DNA of 64,000 nucleotides from Carettochelys insculpta. Taxonomy: Eukaryota; Chordata; Testudines; Carettochelyidae. The notes under the pieces were generated by a model. It ran no database searches. It was not told the origin of the DNA and worked only from the letters and a program-made list of their open reading frames with translations. Shown here in pieces: positions 12,471 through 24,010 of this stretch (the stretch's first letter is position 1; each line of letters starts with the position of its first letter). The position numbers and the translations under genes are program-made. The stretch is taken from NCBI RefSeq assembly GCF_033958435.1, contig NC_134137.1, positions 174,295,501-174,359,500 of the forward strand, written 5' to 3'.

Positions 12471-13140
12471 ATGAAGGGGCAGAAGCTGCTCAGTCCTCCC
12501 ACCCACCATCATGCTAGGGGGCCCGTGCTGCCCACCAGGCACCTGTGGCCTGCTGGCATTGCTGCTGCTGCCGCCCCTGCTAGGGGCTCGCAGAGGACCA
12601 GGTGAGCAAGAAGAAATAACACGTGGCAAATGGCAGGAAGGATTGGGCTGGCTTGATTCGCCCTGCCACTGCCTGCTTCCCTGTCACTGAGCTTCCCCCT
12701 GCCCAGAGTCCTGCCAGCCTGGCCCGCTCTCAACACCCCCTGGCTGCACCCCACGACCCGGCCTGCTCCCAACACCACCTGGCCTGGTTCCCTAACCCCC
12801 TTCTCCCAGGTAAATGAAGGACTTACCACTGGTGCAGCCCGGAGGAGCCACCATCTCCTCCACTGGAGCCTCTGGTACCTCCAGCTGTGCCTGGCAAAGC
12901 AGCTCCCACCACCTGGGGGGTCAGCTGTGGCCCCGTGCTGCAAAGAGGCTCTGACTACATGGTGGGGCACCCACAGCCATGTGGTCAGGTGCCTCCAGCC
13001 ACGCTCCGCGGCTCCCCCTGCACCGTGCGGCCCGGCCCACCCTGCTCCCCCCACCCACCCCAGCCCACAGCTCCCCCTGCACCCTTTGGCTTGCCCGGCC
13101 CGCTCCCCACACCCACCCCAGCCCGGTCCCAGTGAAAAGA
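12471..13140. repeat. GC-rich, CCCC-rich low-complexity block
   Basis: This stretch is much richer in G+C than its neighbours and is dominated by runs such as 'ccccacccaccccagcccac'. Overlapping long frames exist on both strands (for example 12509-13054 minus), which reflects base composition rather than coding. It may be part of a GC-rich transposon or the far 5' region of the LINE next to it. I see no promoter elements or splice sites. Confidence 0.45.
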
Positions 13141-14091
13141 GAGAAACTCATTGAGTTTCTTGTCAAAAATAAATTACAAAAATGTATTGCTGATTACATT
13201 TGTTTTCATATTGAATGCTATAAGCAAACTCCATTGAGGAATTTACCCCAGTGTGGTCTAGATCTTATTTTAAAGGCTGCTACTTCCTGCTAGGCTGAGA
13301 CAAACTCCTGACAAAGAGGAGTGGCTGCCGGAAGTGCAATGGCTCATAAGAGGTAATTTTGAGTTTGGAAGGCAACAGAGAGAAGCAATACAAAAAAAAA
13401 AATCCCCCCCCCGCTCCTCCACTTATAAAATAACTTTTTCTCTAACAATATAGGAGCTGTACAAACCCTTAGCTAGAATGGCAGTTCGCAGGATGTTGAC
13501 TGGTGGCTGACAGTGGGTTGGGGTGCACATTTTAGAAACTAATACATTATATTTTCGAGCCACTACCTGTTCATAAAATAGATTCTGGTAAGTCACTGTA
13601 CTGAAGTATTCCTTGTTTGTTTGTATGAATGTCTATGCTGCAGCTAAGAGGGAGCTGCCGAGGCTTGGCAGGAAGACTCCCTTTACCAGGGCACAAGCTA
13701 GTACACCACAAATAGCAATGTGGATATTGTGGGTCCTTCAGAGACTTGTGAGAGCCACCTAAGCTCAGGTCTTAGGGATAGACGTGCTTGAGAACCTGAG
13801 TTACCACCCAGACTGCAACATCAGCACCAAGGGATGGGACGGCCCATGACAGGGAGAATATGTAGATTCAGTATCTTCTCTCAGCTTCTTCAATGTGACA
13901 CGGAAGTGGGTCAGGAAAGCTACAACTTATTTGCTGGATGGTTATTTTGAGGGAATTAAGATTATCTTCCTGTCAGCATCCAATATCTTGTGAATCCAAA
14001 CCAAAAAACTGGAAAGAAGGAAAGAAGTGTTCTGTCCTTGCACATTACAAAGAAGAAATAAAGTATATGAAACAAAGTGCCAAAGAGAGCA
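13141..14091. other. Unique sequence, no gene seen
   Basis: An A-run followed by a C-run lies near 13390-13412. Nothing coding is recognised. Confidence 0.4.
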
Positions 14092-14103
14092 TTACAAAAT
14101 CAA

Positions 14104-14353
14104 TGAAGGGTCCTGTGGCACCTTATAGACTAACAGAAAAGTTTTGAGCATGAGCTTTCGTGAGCACAGACTCACTTAATCAGATGCTGGTCTTGGAAAT
14201 CTGCAGGGCCAGATTTCCAAGACCAGCATCTGATGAAGTGAGTCTGTGCTCACGAAAGCTCATGCTCAAAACTTTTCTGTTAGTCTATAAGGTGCCACAG
14301 GACCCTTCGTTGCTGTTACAGATCCAGACTAACACGGCTACCCCTCCGATACT
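14104..14353. mobile_element. Inverted dimer of a Penelope-like 3' end
   Basis: Two arms of about 99 bp (14104-14202 and 14211-14309) are reverse complements with about two mismatches by eye, joined by the 8-base loop 'gcagggcc'. The right arm continues to the full repeat end 'ctaacacggctacccctcc'. The whole unit is flanked by 'ttacaaaatcaa' (14092-14103) and 'ttacaaaaatcaa' (14354-14366), a target-site duplication with one extra A. So the dimer entered as one unit. The arm sequence is the same family as the copy at 59.6 kb. Confidence 0.85.
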
Positions 14354-14635
14354 TTACAAAAATCAAGCAACTGTTGCCAAGCTTAAGCTCTCAGATTCTC
14401 TTTTCTGGCAAATCAGAAGAGGGACAGGATAAAATTCAGTCTCCTTGTGAGCAGACATATTCAGAGCCTTAAATCCTTTCCCTTTTAATCTTTGTTGGTG
14501 AACTATTTCCAAGCAATGAAAAGGTTTCAAATTAAGAAAGGAGTGGGGGCACTACGTGGAATACCTGTAAGAAAAACTATTGTGTGTTTGAGATGTTTGT
14601 CAGTACTAAATGATCTAAAGTTTTCTGTCTTTCAG

Positions 14636-14731
14636 TTGATAACCACAGTCCGGTCTCTCATTCTGGCCACCTACAGCATCGTGGTTACTGGTAGCTTCCT
14701 CCACCTGTTGTCAGAATTCTGTAATAGATGA
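14636..14731 (+). other. Exon-like open stretch, unidentified
   Basis: A good 3' splice signal ('ttttctgtctttcag') ends at 14635. It is followed by 31 open codons ending in TGA, with C/G at third positions in an otherwise AT-rich area. The peptide has a hydrophobic core 'SLILATYSIVVTGSFLHLL', which would suit a membrane segment. I do not recognise a family, and no partner exon is seen nearby. It could equally be chance or a relic. Reading the neighbouring exons in RNA data would settle it. Confidence 0.2.
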
Positions 14732-16484
14732 GCTTGTCTTGCGGGAAGAAGAAGCCCTTCTGTACCCTGAAATGCCTTATATCATAGTGAGAGGACATGT
14801 TGCCTCATTAATAGGGATGCAATACAATGTTGTTTTGTGACAGGCAGAGGGATGGCAATTATTGGGACACCTGGAGAGACACATTACTTTTCTGAACCTG
14901 TCAAGAAATAATATTGCAGAAGTGAGCAAGTTCTAATGCTGGGGAGTCTGGTTTTTAATCCTTTTCTTTCTGCTATCTTGTCAAATGGAGGGTTTTATTA
15001 GACCCAGAAGAGACCAGTGAGCCACAAAACATTTTCTTTAAAAAAATTTGAAATAAAATCTTACTAGTAAAATCTTTCTGCAAATATGACTCTGTTTATG
15101 TTTGTATGTGTGTGGAGTAGGGCCTGCATCCACCCGCATTCTCCTTCCTGCAGAGAATCCTCCAGGTGTCTTCAGAGAATCTTTGTTTCAAGTTCCCTTT
15201 ACCAATATCACCACAGTTCCCTCTGCTCTCGTCTATTGCAGTTTTTACTGAAATTAAGGCCTCCTCAGCAGGATGTGAGGGGAACAGAGGTCTCCCTGCT
15301 CTGAACCTAGTGTGTGTCCAAGTTCAGTGAGACCTGTTCCTTCCTCTCTCTGCACCTGCACTTCCTCCCTCTGCTTCTTGTACCATCCCTGGGCTCATAT
15401 AATTGAGACGTTATTCCACCCAGCCCACCAGCCAGGTGAAATAATTGCCTTTTAATTTACTTTTCCTGTGGCCGTAGTTAGTGTCCCACCTGATCAGAGT
15501 TCAGGCTCCCCTACTCATTCCCTGTAGTCTGTCACGCAATGGAGAATGGTTTCCCTTCCATTACAAAGGTTTTCAAAATGTTTTGCATCCTGATTCTGGA
15601 TGCAAAACTGAAATCTCCAAATTTCACTTCCAAAACTCCTGTCCTTTCCCACTAATCCCCCCAACATCGCAGACTGGGTCAAAAGAAAGGGGTTCTGATG
15701 TTCACAAAGAGCTGCAGAGAAAGTGAAGCCATTCAAGCAGATGATGTGGTCTTTGTAGAAGCCCTGTGGGCTTTCCTCCCCTTGAGAGTGACTCTGTCAG
15801 TGGTGTCCTCCCACCTCCTTGACCTGTGGAGTAGGGGCCATGACAGGGAGTCTCAGAGACTTAACTAATACCAAGCATTATCTCCTTCACACGTGTTCCA
15901 GTCGAAATATATAGGGTCTTGAGGACAGCATTCTCTAACTGTCTGCCGCTAAACTGTTTCCACCTGTCCCTCAACTTCCCCACCTTCCAATCCACAGCCC
16001 TTCCTCACCCCTATGTAAGAAAACCCAGTGCAAATATCTGCCAAGCTTTTAATAAATGAAAGATGGAACACGTACTGAGATTCACTACATGGGTATGTTC
16101 ATTCCTCTAGGCACATGTCCAAAATGAATAGGGGATGCTATGAGGAGACTGCCTACAAATGACACATAGCTGATCTACAGCTGGTGGAAGCAAATATCTC
16201 CAATGGCTGGTGATGGGACATTCCATGGAGAGGGCTCTGAGTTACTACAGAGAACTTGTTTCCAAGTGGCTGGCCAGCGGGTGCTCAGGGTCTCGCTGAT
16301 TGCCTGGCACTGAGAAGGAATTGTGCCCTGACTGGTAGAGACCTTCCTCTGCAGCATGCCACATGGGTTATTTGCAGTTTGAAATAGTGCAAATGACAGA
16401 TTCTCCGTAACTTGATCCCTTTAAATTATTATCTGATTATTTCAGTATCTCAGCTAATGGTTAGGTAGGGCCTGTTACAGGAGA
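14732..16484. other. Unique sequence, no gene seen
   Basis: The part from about 15.3 to 16.0 kb is pyrimidine-rich. Short frames on both strands (15086-15304, 15481-15736) have no family features. No repeat is recognised. Confidence 0.4.
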
Positions 16485-16570
16485 TGGTGGAGTAGTTTCT
16501 ATGGCTTGCAATGTGCAGGTGGTCAGATTGGGTGATCATGATGGTCCCCTTAGGTCTTAATGTCTGTCAG
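16485..16570 (+). mobile_element. CR1 LINE 3' end, alternative subfamily
   Basis: The text 'gtggtcagattgggtgatca' followed by 'tgatggtccccttaggtctt' matches the CR1 end of the 'gtcagactagatgatcacaa' type, a different subfamily from the copy at 3.8 kb. It is under 100 bp and diverged. Confidence 0.6.
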
Positions 16571-17524
16571 TCTGAACTTGCAATTCTGCCAATAAAACAC
16601 AACAATCAAGATCCTAGTTGACTAACCTTGTAGGCCTCGCACTCTGTGTCTGCCACCTGCTTTTGTGATGGATATCTTATGATGAAGCTTGGATCAAACC
16701 AATTCAAAAGTAGTTAAACAGACCAATGAATGGAGTGCCTTGCCAAATATCTACTATATTTTGGTTGAAATTCTCTTCAAGTTCAGTCAAATGTCAACAT
16801 AGTTATGATAGCTGGATGCTAATATAGGCAGTCTTCTTGAGGTTTTCAGTATGTGTCATTGAGAAGCAATCATTCAGTTCTCTGTGTGTGTGTGTGTGTG
16901 TCGGGGGAGGGGCGTGTTGTGGTGGTGATTGTGGAATAGTGTTGAAAAAACTTAATTATCATTGTGGATGTGTTTGAATAATTATGATGATTTATAAATT
17001 TCTTTTTTTCTGTATCATCCCACACATCAGTATTCTGTTTTTCCAAGTCAGTGGCACATTAGATCTTGAAAGATTCAAAGAAATGAACCTTCTGCATCTT
17101 TTTTACATCAACGCAAGTTCTTGTTAATGAACTGTGGATAATGTCTATCTTAACTTATGACAATCTTTGTATTTTGCTTTAAAAGAATATTCTGTTTTCA
17201 TTACTTCACTGTATTAGTTCCTAGCACTTCTTCCAACTTTATGTATGTATGATAACTACATACTAATCACTAGAGCTTGGACATGTTTTAAATGCTGAAA
17301 CTTCAAAAAATTTGATGTGTAAATGTGAAAGAACTTTTGTTTTTTTGTGTGAAATCCCCTCTGATGTTTTTCAATCTAGTATAGAATTAGTTCTGAATGT
17401 CTGAAATTTTAAATTTCTGAAACTAAGTTCAAAAAAGATGTGTTTTAAATTGCAGAATAGGCTACTCTTTGCCAGCGCTACTAATTATGCATTTGCAGTA
17501 TTGATCATCAGCTTCCAGATTTAG
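16571..17524. other. Unique AT-rich sequence with a short (GT)n
   Basis: A (TG)n run of about 18 bp starts at 16883 and leads into 'tcgggggaggggcg'. No coding or named repeat is seen. Confidence 0.4.
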
Positions 17525-17775
17525 TACAACAGATTGACAAATACCACACCTCAAACCACTGCATTTACTGAACATTATTGGAATTGGTCTGAATTTAACA
17601 AGATGCAATTCAATAAAGACAAGTTTCAAGTATTGCAACTAAGAAGGAAACATCAAATAAATAGTTGTAAAATGGGAAATAACTGGCTAGGTCATAGTAC
17701 TGTTAAAAATGGTCTGGAGCTATTGTGGATGAGAAATTGAATATGAGTGAACAATGCTAGAAGGCTAAATAATAA
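17525..17775 (+). mobile_element. CR1 LINE fragment, RT C-terminal part
   Basis: The open piece 17534-17740 reads 'EFNKMQFNKDKFQVLQLRR' then 'MGNNWLGHSTVKN', which follows the CR1 RT thumb region ('KCKVLHLGR...MGNNWL'). It ends around 'GLELLWMRN'. A near-identical segment occurs at 23.1 kb. It is separate from the longer CR1 that follows, because that one restarts at the endonuclease. Confidence 0.75.
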
Positions 17776-17829
17776 AAAATAATAAGATGGGTCAACTAGA
17801 GTGCCTTGTATAGAGGAGGTTATTGATAT

Positions 17830-20640
17830 AATAGGCATCACAGAAACTTGGTGGAATGAGGACAATCAATGGGACACAATTATACGAGGGTATAAAATAT
17901 ATCAGAAGGACAGAATGGGTCGTGCAGGTGGGGAGTGGCACTATATGTGAAAGAAAATGTAGAATCAAATGAAATAAAAATCTTCAATCAAAAGGTTCCA
18001 CGGAATCTCTATGGGATGGAAATTCTATGCTCTAATAAGAAAGTAGCAGTAGGGCTATACTCTTGACCACCTGACTGGCACAGTGATAGTGACTATAAAA
18101 TGCTAAGGGAGATTAGGGAGGCAGTCAAAATAAAAAAACTCTGTAATAGTAGGGGATTTCAATTACCTCGATATTGACTAGGTACATGTCACCTCAGGAC
18201 AAGATGCGGGGATAAAATTTCTTGCTACCTTAAATGATTGCTTCTTGGAACAGCTAGCAGAGGAACCTACAAGGGAAGAGGCAATTCTTGATTTAGTTCT
18301 GAGTGGAGTGCAGGATCTGGTCCATGAGGTAACTGTAACAGGACTGCTTGGAAATAGTGACCATACTATAATAACATTTAACATTCCTGTGGTGGGAAGA
18401 ACATCTCAGCAGTCCAAAACTCTGACATTTAATTTCAGAAAGGGGAACTATGCAAAAAGAAGGTCAGTTAAATGGAAATTAAAAGATACAATGACTAAAG
18501 TAAAATTCCTTCAAGCTGCATGGAAACTTTTGACAGACACCATAATAGAGGTCCAATTTAAATGTATATTGCAAATTAAAAATCATAGTAAAAGACCAAA
18601 CAAAGAGGCGCTATGGCTTAACAACCAGGTAAAACAAGTGGTGAGAGATAAAAATGCATCTTTTAAAAAGTGGAGGTCAAATCCTAGTGAGGAAAATAGA
18701 AAGGAGCATAAACACTGCCAAATTAAATGTAAAAATGCAATAAGAAAAGCCAAAAAGGAGTTTGAAGAACAGCAAACCAAACAGTCAAAAAGCAATACCA
18801 AAATTTTTTAAGTATATCAGAAGCGGGAAGCCTGCTAAACAACCAATGGGGCCCCTAAACGATCAAGATACAAAAGAGGCACTCAAAGATGATAAAGTCA
18901 TTGTGGAGAAACTCAATGAATTCTTTGCTTTGGTCTTCACGACTGAGGTTGTTAGGGAGATTCTCAAACCTGAGCCATCCTCTGTAGGTGACAAATCTGA
19001 GGAATTGTCAGATTCAGGTGTCATTAGAGGAGGTTTTGGAACAGATCAGTAAACTTAACAGTAACAAGTCACAGATGCAGCAAGGACTGTCACTCTCGTG
19101 TGGGCCTTCACAGTCACAGTTGACGCTGCAACTGATGATCCCAAATGGAACTACGAAGGGCGCAATCCATAGTCTATGTAGACTGAAGGATGCCAACCAC
19201 TACTACTAACAAGTCACTGGGACCAGATGGCATTCACCCAAGAGTTCTGAAAGAACTCAAATATGACATTGCAGAATTATTAACTGTGGTTTACAACCTA
19301 TCCTTTAAATCAGCTTCTGTACCCAGTGACTGGAAGATAGCTAATGTAATGGCAATATTTAAAAAGGGCTCTAGAGGCCATCTCAGAAATTACAGACCAG
19401 TACGTCTAACATCAGTACCAGGCAAATTAATTGAAACCATAAGCAAGAATAAAATTGTCAGACGTATAGAACATAATTTGTTGGGTGAAAGTCAGCATGG
19501 TTTCTGCAAAGGGAAATCATGTCTTAATAATCTGTTGGAGTTCTTTGAAGGAGCCAACAAACAAGTGGATAAGGGGGATCCAGTAGACATAGTGTACTTG
19601 GATTTCTAAAAAGACTTTGACAAGGTCCCTCACCAAAGGCTCTTACGTAAATTAAGTTGTCGTGGGATAAGAGGAAAGATCCTTTCATGGATTGAGAACT
19701 GGTTAAAAGCCAGGAAGTAGAGAGTAGGAATAAATGGTAAATTTTCAGAATGGAGAATGGTAACTAGTGGTGTTCCACAAGGGTAAGTCCTAGGACAAAT
19801 CCTATTCAACTTATTCATAAATGATATGGAGAAAGTGTAAATTGTGAGGTGGCAAAGTTTGCGGATGACACTAAACTGCTCAAAATAGTTAAGACCAAAG
19901 CAGACTGTGAAGAACTTCAAAAGGATGTCACAATACTGAGTGATTGGGCAACAACATGGCAAAGAAAATTTAATGTGGGTAAATGTAAAGTAATGCATAT
20001 TGGAAAAAATAACCCCAACTATACATACAGCGTGTTGGGGACTAATTTAGCTATAACTCAGCAGGAAAGAGATCTTGGAGTCATTGTGGATAGTTCTCTG
20101 AAAACATCCACACAGTATGCAGTGACAGTCAAAAAAGCAAACAGGATGTTAGGAATCGTTAAAATAGGGATAGAGAATAAGATGGAGAATATCTTATTGC
20201 CCTTATATAAAACCACGGTATGCCCACATCGTGAGAACTGCATACAGATCTGGTCTCCTCATCTCATAAAAGATATATTGGCATTAGAAAAGGTTCAAAA
20301 AAGGGCAACTAAAATGATTAGGGGTTTGGAAAGGGTCCCATATGAATAGAGATTAAAGAGACTAGGACTCTTCAGTTTAGAAAAGAGGAGACTAAGAAGT
20401 GATGTGATAGAGGTGTATATAATTAAGAGTGGTGCGGAGAAAGTGAACACTTGTTTTTACTTGTTCGCATAATATCAGAACTAGAGGACACCAAATGAAA
20501 TTAATGGGCAGCAGGTTTAAAACAAAAAAAAGGAAGTTCTTCACACGGTATGCACTCCACCCGTGGAACTGAGGCTGGGAAGGCTAGGACTATAACGGGA
20601 TTTAAAAAAGAGCTAGATAAACTCATAGAGGTTATGTCCA
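17830..20640 (+). pseudogene. CR1 endonuclease-reverse transcriptase relic
   Basis: This would be the ORF2 protein of CR1, doing target-primed reverse transcription. Endonuclease marks are 'ITETWW' (17.84 kb), 'GDFNYLDID' with a stop after it (near 18.16 kb) and 'LLGNSDHTIITFNI' (18.34 kb). RT marks are 'GPDGIHPRVLKEL' (19.22 kb), 'NYRPVRLTSVPGKLIE' (19.39 kb), 'SQHGFCKGKSCLNNLLEF' (19.49 kb), 'DIVYLDF' then a TAA (19609), 'FADDTKLLK' (19.86 kb, catalytic box intact) and 'LALEKVQKRATKMIRGL' (20.29 kb). At least three frameshifts and several stops break it. The frame change at 19.07-19.21 kb is fully explained by the nested insertion. Confidence 0.9.
19073..19206 (+). mobile_element. LINE tail inserted in CR1, 11-bp TSD
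   Basis: A 134-bp piece is flanked by perfect copies of 'taacaagtcac' (19062-19072 and 19207-19217). One frame of the insert reads 'KDCHSRVGLHSHS', the C-terminal finger of the endonuclease-RT LINE family seen at 8.4-12.5 kb; it ends in a (TAC)n-like tail. Taking out the insert plus one repeat (145 bp) returns the CR1 reading frame from '...KLNSNKS' to 'LGPDG...'. So it is a 5'-truncated LINE copy that landed after CR1. Confidence 0.85.
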
Positions 20641-20981
20641 TTAATGGCTATTAGCCAGGGTGGGTAAGGAATGGTGTCCCAGCCTCTGTTTGTCAGAAGC
20701 TGGAGATGGATGGCAGGAGAAAGATTGCTTGATCGATACCTCTTTGGTTCACTCCCTCTGGGGTGGGTACCTGATATTGGCCACTGTCAGCAGATAGGAT
20801 ACTGGGCTGGTGGATGGACCTTTGCTCTGACCCAGTACAGCTGTTCCTTTGTGCTTGTGTCACATCTTGTATGCTTGCTTGCTTGGACAGAGGTCAATTG
20901 ATGGATCTCATCTTCTTTGACATTGTTGGGCAGATATGATATTTTATCTGTGTATGGTATGCCTGATAAACTGCTACCTAT

Positions 20982-21265
20982 GGCTATGTCTATGTTACCA
21001 TGGAAGATTGACCTGCTCAGGGTCAATCTGGGGTGCTGCTTTGTGCATGTGCAGAACAGCACTTCCTGGGGTCAACGTTAACCCCATAACTCTAAATGAG
21101 CTGTGAGGATTAAGGAAGGTTGATGGGAGGAGCTCTCCCGTTGACCTTCTTCCATGAAGACAGGCACAGAAAGTGAAGGGCTGAAAAGTCAGTTTTAGTT
21201 AAGCAATTGGTGTAGCTAAAATTGCGTGTCAGCCATTGACTGCTATATCTAGTGTAGACATAGCC
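20982..21265. mobile_element. MITE, 'ggctatgtcta' ends
   Basis: The left end 'ggctatgtctatgttacc' and right end 'ctagtgtagacatagcc' are inverted repeats. The interior has 'aagattgacctgctcagg' and 'gggtcaacgttaacccc' motifs familiar from turtle MITEs. There is no coding capacity. It lies directly before the start of the next LINE. Confidence 0.75.
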
Positions 21266-23086
21266 TTGGTATGATGTTTAATGCCATGGGCATTCCATGG
21301 ACATTTGGTCAGTTTTCCAAAGGCACTGCTGGCTTTGGCTAATCAAGCCTGTATGCCATGATCAACGTTTATACTAGAGGACAGTACACTTCTGTGAAAG
21401 CAGAACTTGTCAACAGCTTTAAGGTCTGTACCAGCAGCAATGATCATTGGAGTACTGGGCTCTTTCCAAACAGGGTGAGGCATAACTTCTGTCTTCCTGA
21501 GGGTCACTGTGAATCCAAAGTGATCAAAAAGCTCCAGTGCATCCTTCACTGAATGAGCCAACAGTGCACAGTCTGCAGAAAACAGAAGGTCATGGATAGC
21601 TGTAGCAATCATGTTAGTAGGAGCCTGAAGTTTCCAAGGATTGAAAATACTTCCATTTGTTTGGAACTGAATAGGTATGCCCAATCTGTAGTCCTTAAAA
21701 GCAACTAACAGTATCATTGAAAAGTAGATGGTAGACAGGAGAGGAGCAAGGACACATCCTTGCTTTACACCGTTCAATATTTCAAAAGATGCTGATATCT
21801 CTCTATTGTTAAGGATGGGACTAAGCCATCACAAAAAGACCAAACAACGCTGATAAATTTTTCAGGACAGCCAATTCACCAAGTATTTTCCAGAGCCCCT
21901 GTGTGTTGACCATATCGAACATCTTGGTCAAGCTGATGAAAATCACATAGAGGCCCCAAGGTTGCTCTCTCTATTTCTTTTGTATCTGTCTGGCAGTAAA
22001 TATATTGTCAGTGTCTTGATCGGCACAAAATCTGCACTGGCTTTCAGGAATAATGCTGTTTTTGAACATGTAGTGAAAGCCAGTTGTAAAGAATGCAGGC
22101 CAGGATTTTACTAGTTATAGAGAGCAGAGAGATGCCCCGATAGTCATCCCAACATGCACGGTCACCTTTTCTTTTGTATATGTGTGCAGTCAGGGCATCT
22201 TTGAAGTCCTGAGAGACTAGGTCCTTCTTCCAAATGGCGTTAAATAAATGGGTGAGACAGTACATCAGCTGACCACCAGCAGCTTTATAAATTTCTGATG
22301 GGATTGCATCACTGCCAGATGCCTTTCCAGACTTCATCTGGTTAACAGCTTATATACCTCATCAAGAGCTGGTGTTATGACCCAGCTGTAAATCATTAGC
22401 CTACTGAGGAATCTCTTCAAGAATGCCGCTGTCAAAAGTTGAGGTCTGGTACAATACTCGACAAGAATATTGAGCCCAGTGGCCAAGGATTTTAGCACTC
22501 TCTGTGATCAAAGTGAGGCCATGAGGAGAGCACACTGGTCCACAGCTGGTAACGTGTGGCTCATAGACTGCCTTCAGCCCATCGTAGAATGCTTTAAAAT
22601 CACATCAGTCAGCCTCATCTTGGAGTTTAACTGCTTGATATTTTCACCAGTCCTCTTTCATTTGCTGTAATTTGACTTGTGCCTTGTGCCGATTTCCTGG
22701 AGACATTCTCTTTATCATTGATCCAAGCCAGATGTGTCACATGCATCTTATCAAGAAGAGCTTGGGCACCTCTGTCCTTGTCATGAAACCAGTCCTTGTG
22801 CCTGCATTTTTGGAAACCAAGAATCTCAGTAGCAGTTCTGTGGGTTGTTTCTTTGCTGTTAATTCAATCATCCTCAATAGTGGGTGACCATTTTGGACCT
22901 TCATTGCAGACGACTAAGGAAGCATCAAGAGTGCGTTGAAACAGCACTTGTCTCGGGTATTGCAAGTTTACTTACCTCCATCTTATTTTGACATACAGCA
23001 GAACCCCTCGAGATCACTCTATTGAAGGCTTCCTCAGTCCCCCCGAGGATGTGCCTCAGTGCTGTAGTACCCCAGTGTAAGGCAGT
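21266..23086 (-). mobile_element. Second endonuclease-RT LINE, 5'-truncated and dead
   Basis: Reverse-strand frames carry 'SGKASGSDAIPSEIYKAAGG' (22.3 kb), 'DDYRGISLLSITSKILA' (22.13 kb), 'NGVKQGCVLAPLLS' (21.76 kb) and 'LLFSADCALLAHS' (21.58 kb). This is the same group as the LINE at 8.4 kb but a different subfamily. The catalytic FADD box is changed to 'FSAD'. Frameshifts separate the pieces, and 22.4-23.05 kb holds only degraded linker between endonuclease and RT. It cannot be active. Confidence 0.85.
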
Positions 23087-24010
23087 GAAGTATTGCAGCT
23101 AAGAAGGAAACATCAAATGAATAGCTACAAAATGGGAAATAATTGGCTAGGTGATAGTACTGTGTGGAAAAAGATTTGTGGCATGGTGGATGAGAAATTG
23201 AATATGTGTTAACAATGTGACAATCCAAAAAAAGCTCTTCTCATTTGGGGCATATTAACACGAAAGTGGGCAATAAAATGGCAACAATTCGCAGAATTAG
23301 ACCTTAGTGGGCTGCTGGCTCCAAATTTACTTGTGCTTTCACAGGTGTGGATGAATGCAGCTGCCACTGGCCATGGATCACTGTTCCCGGCCAATGGGAG
23401 CTGCAGGAAGAGGTGTGGACCGGGGTAGTTTCCAGCAGTCCCATTGACTGGGAATGATGATCTATAGCCAATGGGAGCTGCAATCACCCATATGTGCAGA
23501 GGCATAGGTAAATATAGTAGCAGCAGCCCACCAGGGTCTAACCCAGGGGAACTAGATTCAGCCCATGGTCTGGTATTTGTCCACCCCTGTATTAACAGGT
23601 ACTGGTAAGGCCTCGGCTGGAGTACTGTGTCTAATTCTGGGCACTGACCTTCAGGAAGGATATGGACAAATTGGAGAGAGTCCAGAGGAGGGAAACAAAA
23701 ATGATAAAAGGTTTAGAAAACCTGTTTTGTCAAGAAAGGTTAAAACAATTGGCATGCTTAATCTTGAGAAAAGAATGTCAAGGACAGCTGATACCTTCAG
23801 ATATGTGAAGGGGTGTTACAAGGAACTCCGTGATCAACTGTTCCCTATGTCCACTGATGGCAGGAGAAGATGTAGTGCTCTTACTCTACAGCAAGGGACA
23901 TTTAAGTTAGATATTAGGAAACACTTTCTAACTATCAGGGTTGTCTATGGAATCCCCTCACTGCGGGTGTTTTAAGAACAGGTTGGGCAACACTTGTGAG
24001 GGAGGGTTTA
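23087..24010 (+). mobile_element. CR1 LINE 3' part, split by a hAT element
   Basis: The first half (23087-23252) repeats the 'KMGNNWLGDSTV' region seen at 17.6 kb. The second half (23598-24010) continues with 'actggtaaggcctcggctgg', 'ggagtactgtgtctaattct' and on to 'ctaactatcagggttgtcta'. Together they are one CR1 RT C-terminal region. The break is exactly a hAT insertion with duplicated target. The usual CR1 3' terminus beyond about 24.0 kb is lost or decayed. Confidence 0.85.
23261..23589. mobile_element. hAT-type non-autonomous transposon with 8-bp TSD
   Basis: The 329-bp element starts 'cgaaagtgggcaa' and ends 'ttgtccacccctg', imperfect inverted ends of the 'caggggtgggcaaa' type common among hAT elements of reptiles. 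It is flanked by perfect copies of 'tattaaca' (23253-23260 and 23590-23597). An 8-bp duplication is the hallmark of hAT insertion. It sits inside a CR1 copy, so it is younger than that copy. The GC-rich centre ('ccaatgggagctgcagg' twice) has no coding capacity. Confidence 0.85.

Larger units (their letters stand above)
17800..20860 (+). mobile_element. CR1 LINE, about 3 kb, dead, with nested insertion
   Basis: It begins inside the endonuclease ('ITETWWNE' near 17.84 kb), runs through the RT, and ends at the typical CR1 3' end ('actgggctggtggatggacc', 'ctgacccagtacagctgttc', near 20.80-20.85 kb). Domain order and 3' end are those of a 5'-truncated CR1 copy. A 134-bp LINE tail interrupts it at 19073. 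Confidence 0.9.

Noticed and set aside
12509..13293. GC-rich frames up to 181 codons on both strands, possible CpG island
   Set aside because: Base composition explains them. CpG is not dense, and the peptides are low-complexity Pro/Ala/His-rich with mutual overlap.
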